From NCBI GenBank assembly GCA_032358255.1, contig JAULBX010029024.1, positions 1-24,583 of the forward strand: a stretch of 24,583 bases of DNA, read 5' to 3'. This stretch comes from Heterotrichella gracilis (lineage: Eukaryota > Sar > Xanthophyceae > Tribonematales > Xanthonemataceae). Positions 1-9,100 of this stretch are shown in pieces. Position 1 is the stretch's first letter. Each line of letters starts with the position of its first letter. The notes beneath the pieces are model-generated. The model made no database searches. It was not told the DNA's origin and worked only from the letters and a program-made list of their open reading frames with translations. Made by a program: the position numbers and the translations under genes.

Positions 1-53
1 GCCGCATGTGCAAGACTGACTGCTAATCTGGCTATTTTGCTGGAATGCATGTA

Positions 54-75
54 ACTAACTAACTAACTAACTAAC
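54..75. repeat. (AACT)n microsatellite
   Basis: A short run of about five AACT units lies at the left edge. It overlaps the last codons of the candidate terminal exon of the AKIN beta gene, where it supplies the second stop codon (TAG on the minus strand, 65-63). Confidence 0.9.
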
Positions 76-139
76 ATGAGGGTGGTCACGTTGTTTCCTC
101 AGAAGCGGTGCATTGTGATAATCACCATGATGTTAACCT
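63..139 (-). other. Candidate terminal ASC exon of AKIN beta with in-frame TGA (or a decayed exon copy)
   Basis: On the minus strand an acceptor (CATCTGTAG) precedes bases that complete the split codon left by the 540-368 exon. The frame reads [12 protein letters not shown], then TGA at 101-99, then GNNVTTLMLVS and TAG at 65-63. This lines up along its length with the conserved end of AMPK beta proteins (form V-M-V-L-x-x-T-H-R-Y-x-x-K-Y-V-T-T-L-L-Y). The homology spans the TGA, so the original exon was longer than the present open part. It may be the real last exon with a premature stop, or an echo copy of a true exon left of the window. A sequence error is also possible. Confidence 0.55.
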
Positions 140-2631
140 CTACAGATGGGAGGAACTTAAGATTTGGTTTAGGGTACAGAAGGGTGGCCATGTGCTTTTC
201 TAAGAAGCAGCGCTTAGGGTACCCGAGAGTGGGTTTAGGGTTTTGGGCTTACATTTTCAGCACCCCATGCCACTGCCCAACCACCCCACCAAAAAAGCAT
301 CATAAGATTTTCACAATGCCGATGCTCACACCCTGGCTATCATGCTCCCATTGCGGCCGACACTCACTTGAGGAGCTGCGCTGGTAGTAGAGGTGGTTGA
401 GGATGACGTGCTGGGGGCGCGGAAGCGATGCGATTGCGTCCATGGCTGGCGGCACGTTCAGCAGCGTGAGATTGAGGTGGGGGGGCATGGAGGGGGGCTC
501 CTTGGCGTAGTCCTCGTTGGCGGGGGAGGGGTTGGAGTAGCTGCAGGAGGAAAGGGGGGGGAAGTGTCATAATAGGGTGAAATGAAGTCTTGCGCTTGTG
601 TTTCATGCATTTTCCCTTGCCTGGCCCACCGGCTGTTGGTGACGATGCACCTCATTGGGGCACGCATTCTTCTGTAACTGTAACCAGCAGGGCGGTCAAC
701 CACCCATGCTCACTCGCTGTGGATGATGGTGGGGGTATGGTGCGTGTGGGGTCAGCACCCCGATCCTTACCTGGCTGTGGGTGAGGGTGGTGGGTCAAAG
801 CCTGGCTGGCTATGTTCTCCAGCACATACGCACATACTACAGGCAAGCTAACATGCAAACAAGCCGGATACCTCATGCCGCTTAGGGCATGCCCCTGTTG
901 CAAAAACCCTCCCACTGTGCTGCAGTGGTTTGGTTGCATCTGTGGCCACTTCAGCCCGATCCTTACCTGGCTGTGGGTGAGGGTGGCGGGTCAAAGCTGG
1001 CCAGGCTGTCCAAGTTCTCGGGCACATACTCCTGCACCTCCACCATGTTGTTGATGTTGTTGGCCTCGTCGTACATGGCGGGCTGGTCGGGGGCATAGTG
1101 CCACTCGCCATCCACGATGAACTTGTACTGCGCGGGACAAGGTGGGGGGGTGCGGTCAGGAGAGGGTGGGAGGATGTGGTCTGGGAGGGGGGTCGCCAAT
1201 GCTGAGTTGTGGGTGCACTGGTGCGGTGCAATGGTTGGTACAGGTGGGCGAATGGGCGGGTCTGTCACGCTGCATGGGCGTGGGATTCAAGCACCGGGGC
1301 GCATGGCGGGTGGTAATACATGCTGATTGGTATGGTGTCTTTCTCGTCATTGGTATGCCCGCTTCAGAACAGTTGTGTGTAAGCCCATTCCGCATATCTT
1401 GACAGGGCGCATGACCCACGCCTGTTGGCCAGTTAGTGGCGACATGCCCCTAGCTGCCACCTACTACCAGCGTCCATGCCATTTCTGTTGGGCATTCCCG
1501 ACAGCGCGCTGAAGGCTGCCTACTGTAAGCCCATTAGAATTCCCTTTCGTCACCTCCCGCATTCGTTGCTCAGGCTGCGGGGCCATACCTGGTACACCCC
1601 CGGCGGTAGCAGCCTGACGATAGTGAAGTCCTTGCCTGAGCGCTGCATTATTTGCCTGGTCTTCCAGTTGTCCCAGGACCCCTCCACCTCCACGTGGTTG
1701 CCGCCATGTTTCCCTGGGGTCAGAAAACGCAGGTGGTTTAGGTGAATTGGGTGAAAAGCGGGGTCATGGGATCCTTGGGTTCCGTGAGAAGCGGGTAGTG
1801 GGTTGCACCCAGTGAGGAGCATGGGTGCCCTGCCGGGTGAGGTAGCTTTGGGGGTGGTCTGAAAATAATGCAGGTGGGTCTGGTGAGAACGGGCGAACAA
1901 CCCACAGTGAGGCAGGGGCAAGGTTACTCGGTGAATGCTGCCATGCCATAATCTTTGCAGAGGGTTAGGTGCAATTGTGGGTTGACAGCGGCCAATATAA
2001 GAGCCATTGTTGGAGTACTTAAGCCAGGCCACTGATGAGGCCGCAATGAGGGTGGTTTGAGCCGCATGTGTGGGTGAACCAGGCTCCCTTCACTGCCCCA
2101 GTACGAAGCACAGGTCTGGTAGGGAGTGCCAGCCTGTGGTGTGTGTGCACGTTACTCACATACGAGCACCGTGGGGACCAGCTTTGGCTGCGCAGGCCAG
2201 CCTGACAGCCCGTGGAACTCCTGAGGACCCCTCCCCGAGCCAGGGCCATCTTCGGGCTTGCCAATGGGCTCCATCTGCATCTGCGGGCTGTAGGTCAGGG
2301 GCGAGCCAGGGCTGCAGGGCGGGGAGCCGGGAGGGAAGACCTCGTCTATGCTGTGGCCTTCCGAGCTACCACGCTTGGTCTGCACGTTTCCCTGCGGGAA
2401 ACATCCGGAAGAGGTGGTGTCAGCCTGTGGTTCCCAGTTTCCGGAATAGCGGCCCAAAACGGGAGAGTGGGGAGGGAGGGCGTTGCCACATACCATCAGT
2501 GACTCGCCAAGCGTTACACCGCCAGTTTAAACCTCCTCGTGGGGAACAGTATCTGCCCCTAGGCTGCTAGTGTCACCGGGCTTCCATTTGGTGTCGGAGA
2601 CGATGGTCTGCCTGGGTGGGGTAACATGCAT
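99..2631 (-). CDS. AKINB: SnRK1/AMPK beta subunit (AKIN beta), CBM48 + ASC domains
   Basis: This is the beta (scaffold and carbohydrate-binding) subunit of the SnRK1/AMPK/SNF1 energy-sensing kinase, which bridges the catalytic alpha and gamma subunits. Exons on the minus strand: 2631-2533 (tentative, 33 codons), 2391-2160, 1713-1589, 1127-967, 540-368 and a candidate last exon 139-99. All junctions are GT-AG and phases agree; for example T|GG rebuilds the Trp of [20 protein letters not shown]. The second exon is Ser/Pro-rich ([16 protein letters not shown]). CBM48 follows ([45 protein letters not shown], then YVPENLDSL). The ASC/AMPKBI domain follows ([35 protein letters not shown]). Family membership is near certain. 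The first exon uses a weak GTTTAA donor and shows no N-myristoylation MG start; an alternative start is the ATG at 2496, in the exon 1-2 intron. The C-terminus is in doubt because of an in-frame TGA. Confidence 0.9.
181..245. repeat. Telomere-like TTTAGGG tract (C-strand relative to the AKIN beta transcript)
   Basis: Degenerate TTTAGGG units occur at about 168-176, 208-214 and 232-245. Relative to the minus-strand gene they read CCCTAAA and lie in the intron just before the candidate last exon, as in the LRR gene where C-strand tracts precede acceptors. Confidence 0.7.
753..830 (-). repeat. Donor-side echo of AKIN beta exon 967-1127
   Basis: About 78 bases resemble the exon end and donor at 953-1030, including the donor context (plus strand ccttacctggctgtgggtga in both). 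The copy has small indels that break the frame of [12 protein letters not shown]. It lies downstream of the exon in transcript order, inside the following intron, about 200 bases away. Confidence 0.85.
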
Positions 2632-3172
2632 CAGTGTGATAACAAGTTCTGTTGGGCGAAAGCTGCAATGTGGCAGAGTGGCTACCTCACAACAAATACG
2701 CCTCCGTTACAAGTGAGTGATTATGCTCTGGCTGTGGCACACTTTGAAGCAAAAGTTGCTTGCTTGGTTGGGAAGGGCTCTGTTTATATCGGGACCTCAA
2801 AACTCATAAGCGGTCCCGGTGCAAACAGAGTTTTTTTGGAGCTCGAAAAAGGCGCGCGACCAAAAGACGAGCAGTTTTTAGTCAGGATCCTGCACTTCTG
2901 AGAACAATACTATCGCCACTCTGGCCTCCCTTGCAACCACTGTCCAGAGCTGGTTCAATTGTGAAGCAGGGACGTGCAATTAGTGGGCGGTGTCTGGGCT
3001 AACAAGAGAACCTATCGCGGTCTGATGGGGTTTCTCCCGGGCCCCGCTGGGGCTCCCCAACCGCAATGACGTTGACGCCGCTCCTCGATCGCCAGCTGTG
3101 AACTGTCTGACTACCGTCTACCTTCCACATTTGGAGCTTTCAGGCTCGACACGCAAGGGGGTTGGGTCAAAC
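2632..3172. promoter_or_regulatory. Divergent intergenic region between the AKIN beta and LRR genes
   Basis: About 540 bases separate the tentative AKIN beta start (minus) from the LRR start codon (plus). No convincing TATA box is seen. A GC-rich stretch at about 3030-3065 and a T7 run near 2831 are visible. An open frame at 2626-2901 is present but has no recognisable protein features. The region probably carries both promoters and 5' UTRs; this rests on gene orientation alone. Confidence 0.5.
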
Positions 3173-6100
3173 ATGGCTCGCGTCATGGGGGCAGCGAGCA
3201 TGGTGATAACTCTACTCGTGCTGGCAACAACAGTCACTGGGTTGCAGCTACCGGAGGAGCCAGGGCCGACCTTCACGAGACAACTCCTTGCTGACAAGAC
3301 CCCGACGTATTCGATGGTCTTCAATAGCAGTAGAGTGGGACAGGTGTGGCACCAATCCAACTGGGGTTTTGGCTTCCATGGCACTGGCAGTACTAGGCCC
3401 TCAAACCACGGCTGTGCCTCGTCTTCGCGGGTTATAGAGAGCTTTACAGTTTGATATACCTTTTATTTATATGTATGCGGCTCGACCAGAGGGCAATTGT
3501 CAGCATCCAACGACTGAGTTTGCATGCATATATGGATCCGTGCATGCTTCCCGCCTTTTTGCCTAACAGTAGTCAAGCGCTGCGCCCCGTGCCCAGCACA
3601 CCGCCAATTCCAAAACGTTCCCCCAATGTTCGTCATTTCAGCTGTTGACTAATCACCCTAACACCCACGCTTGCGCCCTCATCTTGAATGTGTGGTTTCA
3701 ACCCTGATCAAGCCTCCCACCCTACCTCCACCCAGAGGGCGGTCTGCAACACCCCATGCGGGCCCTCCTTGCCCACCCACCTTCCCTCACCATCCACCCC
3801 TTGCTGCACCCACCATCCCCCACCCGCCCAGCGCCCCACCACTGCGCCCCACCCCCCATTGTCTCACACTCCTTCACCTACCCACCCCTCCATATCCACA
3901 CCCCCACCCACCAATGCCCTTGCACGCCGTGGTCAGCGGTTACTTCGAACACCTTGCGCAGGGCTACCTGCACACCTTTGAGCTGGACAAGTCCAACATG
4001 GTGCTGACCATCACTGTAGTGGGGGACACAGGAGACGCAGACCTCTTCTGTGACGTGCTGTATACCGACAACACAGTGCCACAGGGGTTCGACAATGTGT
4101 TCAACGCGTACTGGAGGACAGGTGCGGGCCCTGCAAACCCTACGTTAAACCCTAAACCCTAGTGTATAGGGGCAGGGCTACCGACAGCGTAACCCTCAAG
4201 GGGGGGCTCCGCCCCCCGCGTAACCCTGCACATTGTATGATACCTGCCCCATTCACACGGCGCTATACACACCACCTGGCTCCCCGCACCACCGTGCGAC
4301 CCTGACGTCGCCCAACCCCCCACCTCTGCAACCCAATAATCTCCAGTCAGTTGGCCCTGCCCTGCAACCCTAAAACCTAAACCCTAGAACCAGTCTCCTG
4401 TAACTTGGTCCATGCGCAGCAACAAAATGAAGCTGACCCACAACTCCCCCTCCCCCCATCCGCAGTCCACAGGGTGGGTCAGGACACTGTGGCGCTCACC
4501 CCCAAACCTTAACCCTTATTGCTGAACCCTAAAACCTAACCCCCCTCGCCGCAGTCCGCCGGGTGGGTCAGGACACCGTAGTAATCTCCCTAAACCCTAA
4601 ACCCAAAACCCTAATTCCTTTCACCGCAGTCCATCGGGTGGGTCAGGACACCGTAGTAATCTCCCTAAACCCTGAATGTAAACCCCAACCCCTTTCACCG
4701 CAGTCTATCGAATTGGTCAGGACATCGTGGTCATCACCCTAAACCCTAAACATTAACGGTTCAACCCCTCACCCCTAAACCCCAATACCCCTTCGCTGCA
4801 GTCCACCGAGTTGGTCAGGACACCGTGGTCATCACCCTTGAGGAGCTGACCAGGGTGGAGCAGGCGGCCAAGAAGAAGGTGTCAAAGGTCCTGTGCAGGG
4901 TGAGTGCGCACTGCTGAGTTAAGGATTTTGATGGTAGGGTTTAGGGTCTTACGGTGGAGCAGGCGGCCAAGGAGGAAGTGGTGAAGGTCCTGTGCAGGGT
5001 GAGTGCATGTAGGGTGTAGGGATTTGGATGTAGGGTTGTAGGATGCATGGAGTAGGCGGCCAAGAAGATGGTGTCAACGGTCCTGTGCAGGGTGAGTGAT
5101 GGGTAGAGGGTGGAGGGTGCGTGGGCACAGCTGCGTTTGGTGGAGGGGTCTGCACACCCCACCATGCGCCGCACTTTAAAGAAACCCTGGGTCAGGGTCG
5201 CGACATGCCGCCCCCGCCAGCATGGCTTCCCACCACCATCGCACACACACACACAAACAGTGGCGCACACCATTCCCACCCTACACTCCCTCCACACTGT
5301 CTGACACCGCAACACCCACCACCAGCACCATGTACCCACCACTCCCACCCCAGGTGTTTGGCTACGCGCTGACTGGCACCACCTACATCATCCGGGCTGA
5401 TGAGGGCATCCCCATGGGGGTGGCGCTGGTCCCCGAGGAGCAGGCAGCCATGAAGGGGATATACGACAGGTGAGAGAAGGGGTGGGAGGGCGTGGGCGGG
5501 GGGGTAAAGGTGGAGTGTATGGGGTGTGGTATGGAGTGGTTGATTAGGCTGCCATGAATGGCACGTACGACAGGTGGCAGAAGATCGGGAATGCACAACA
5601 TGTTCACTTGGCAGAAATTGCCCCACACTACCACCTTCACACCAAAACCCAGGGGAGGGGAGGGCCTCCGGGGGGGGGGGGGGATAGTGTTCACCCCCGC
5701 AGAGATGAAGGGTGTGGGTTTGGAGTGGAGGGCGCAGGGTGTGCTGTTTTTGGCGAGGCACACGGCCCCCATCCTGCAGCACTCCACACTGCACACACCC
5801 CTCCCCACATCCCCCGCCTCATACAACCTCAACCTACACATTCACACCCCCGCAGGTGCTGCGCCGGCCCCCTGGATTGCTTCGGCTGGAAGAACCTCAC
5901 CTCTTAACCCCACCCAGCCATGTGTCAGCCTATCCTGCATACCCTATATGGCCATGGGGACAGGAAAATACCCAGTTCCCGCGCAATTCCCACCACACCA
6001 CCCACACCACACCCACCCACCCATAGGTGCTGCGCGGGCCCCCTGGACTGCTTCGGATGGAAGAACCTCACCTCAGACCCTGCCCAGCCCTTTGTGGACT

Positions 6101-9100
6101 TCTGCGCCAGCGAGCTGCGGCAGGACACCTGGGCCACTGACCTGGGCAGCGTGTGCGACAAGGAGGGCCACCTGATCAACCTCAACATGCATGGCCTGTT
6201 CCTCAACTGCGCTGTCCCTACGGATCTGCTGGTGAAGTTCCCCTTCCTGCAGCGCCTGGACATGGGGCGCAACCTGCTGACGGTGGGTGGTTGGGGTGAT
6301 GGGGGGATGGTGGGGGTGGGATGGAGCCGGTGGTGGTGGAGTTAAGGTTTGGAAGGGGAAGGCCATCACACCATCTCAGCATGCTGGGCTGCTCTTCACC
6401 TAGTAGTAAGCTGGTGCAGGACTGACGGCAGCTACTTCAATAATTCCTGTTCTACCAACTGGGCCACAACCACAACCACCCCATTGCGACCACCACCACC
6501 ACCACCACCCACAGGGCAACACCAACACCACAGTTCACCCCAACCATCACCCGTTCCAACCACTCCCCACCACCTGCAGGGCGACATCAACACCATCATG
6601 GACGCGTTCGACGCCCTCTTGTACCTGGGCCAGCTTGACCTCAGCCACAATTCCATCTCGGGCACCATCACGCCCCAGACGCAGGGCGGTCTGTGCGGCA
6701 TTGCCATCCGGGACGGGGCTTCTTTGATCAACCTGGAGGAGAACAACATCGCGGGGGTGTTCCCAGACTGCCTGCTGCAGTCTGGGCAGCTGAGCTATGT
6801 GCTGATGGGTGCGTGGTGGGGGGTGATGGTGTTGTGGTGGGTGTGATTGATGTTCAAAGGGCGCAAAGTGGGTGTGTTAGTAGGGCATGATGGGTAGGGC
6901 ATTAAGGACAGCAGCAGCGCGGGGGTGTTTTTAGATCATTGCAGTCCGGGCAGCTGAGCTATGTGCTGATTGGTGGGTGGTGGGGAGGTGATAAGGGTGT
7001 GTGCTGGAGGGGTGGGGTGGGCCTGCTATGGTGGGTGGGCCCCGTTCGTGGTGGGTGCCTCGTATATTCCATGCTGTGGGTCAGGTTCCTCCCCTTGATC
7101 CCTGCTCACCTCACTCCCCCCTTCTTTCCCCTACAGGCAAGAACAGCCTCCAGGGCACGCTCCCCAATGACATACCTGTCAACAGCAACCTGCAGATCCT
7201 GTCGGCGTATGACAACATACTTACAGGTAGGTGGCGGGAATAACCTGGGGTAGGGTGGTGGAAAACCCAAAACACCCTCCTGGATGACATATCTGTACAG
7301 GGTGAATGCATCTCCTCGGGGCACACGTACAACTGGAAGTGCATGACATACCTGTACATGGAATCATGCAATCACTATCGGCGCAAGGTAAAAAGCTTGC
7401 AATGGGTGGCGGGGATACTCTGGCGGAGGAAATGCTGCTTGCATGCCGCCGCCACCACTAATAGATTACAGTACACTGTACCCCACCCCCATGCGCATAC
7501 TGCCACCACTCTCCTATCCTCACCCAATCACCCACAGGCACTGTTCCCCCCAGCCTGGTCAATGCCCACGACCTGTGTCACTGGATGTGCTGCCCACATA
7601 TCCCACCCCTCGCCCCACCAAGGCACACACTCACACAACCCCCTGGCCCCTCCCACACTCACCCACACACACTCAATCCTATCCACCCCTCCCCCACCCT
7701 TCAGGCACTGTCCCCGCCACCCTGGTCAACGCCCCGGACCTTCTGTCTCTGGATGTGTCGCGCAACGGGCTCCAGGGCACGCTGCCGCCCACGCTTGGGG
7801 ATGGAACCACGCGCTTTGAGATTCTCACACTCAACGACAACCACTTGACAGGTGCGGGAGGTTTGGGGTGGGTTATTGGGGGTGCGGGGGGGTGCATGTG
7901 AATAAGGGAAACAATTAAAGGTCCCGGCGGCAATCAAAATCCTCCTGACATCCAAAATTCCCGCAACATCTAAAAGGAAATTGCAAGAACCGTCCCAGCA
8001 GCTCCATTACCCCTGGGATTGAGCAGCCAGTCCAGCTCACCACCTCCACGCCCTGTATCACCTACCCCTTGAGCGCTGTTTGGCATGGGCAAATTCCTGG
8101 TGTGAGAGGGGCCTCTGCTCTGTTGTCTTCCAATTTGACTAAACAGACAATATCTTTTAATGTGATTGAATAGGCAAGCTTGTTACAATACAAAGCACCT
8201 CCTACTTTGAGCAAGGGTGGTTCACAATGTGGCATGGTTGAAATTCGCGGTTGATTATTACATTACCTGAACTCCCTCCTCCCCATCCCCCTCCCAGGCG
8301 CCATCCCCTCCTCCATCGCGCGCAGCACCACCTTCAAGCAGCTCAACATCGCCAACAACAAGTTCAATGCGCTGCCCCCAGAGTGGAACGACCCGGGGGG
8401 CCTCAACCCATTCATGCAGTTCCTCAATCTATCAAACAACGGCTTTAAGGTGGGGTTAAAACAATAAACCCTACACCCTAATGCAGTTCCTTAACCTGTG
8501 AAACAACAGGTTCAAGGTGGGGTTAGGGTAAACCCCTGAAACTCAGCAGCAAAACCCTTGGCAAAACCTAGAACTGCTTGTCTCGACATGCTGTTTGGCA
8601 TGTCGACAGCAGCACATTGGATACACTGCTCCCACAGGGGTGACCGGAAAACGGGCAGCATTTACCCTAAACCCTAAACCATGCTGTTCCTCAAACCCTT
8701 ACACCCGCCCTCAGGCTGCGTTCCCCGCCAGCTTTGCCTTTGGCGCGCGCCTGAATGCACTGAAAACTGGTTTCAATCCTTGGCACCAACCTCCCCACAA
8801 CCGCCCTCCCGCACATCCAACACCTGTGCGCACAAAAACAATTACATACATTGCAGACCACCTTCTCCAAACCCTGCCCAAAACCCTGCTTCAAACCCTC
8901 CTTCAGGCCGCCTTCCCCGCCAGCTTTGCCTTTGGCCCGCGGCTGTATTGCCTGGACATCGGCTTCAACAAGTTCTTTGGACCCCTGCCCCCCGGGGGGC
9001 CAGATGGCGTCGCATTTGAGAAATCCCGGGTGGTCAAGCTGGGGGTGAATGAGCTGACTGGGCCCCTGCCCAAAACCATTGTCAACTCGGCACTGCTGCG

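Noticed and set aside
2070..2570. 166-codon plus-strand open frame
   Set aside because: It is antisense to AKIN beta exon 2, whose protein is recognisable on the minus strand.
2626..2901. 91-codon plus-strand open frame between the divergent genes
   Set aside because: No domain, signal peptide or splice support; it overlaps the tentative first exon and promoter of AKIN beta.
4146..4800. True telomere or chromosome end
   Set aside because: Tracts are short, degenerate, in both orientations and embedded in introns between coding exons.
4466..4801. CRISPR-like spacing of repeats
   Set aside because: Repeats are exon starts with acceptors, spacers are telomere-like, and the genome is eukaryotic.
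5192..5794. 200-codon minus-strand open frame
   Set aside because: It is antisense to LRR exon 4 and intron 4; no motif is seen.
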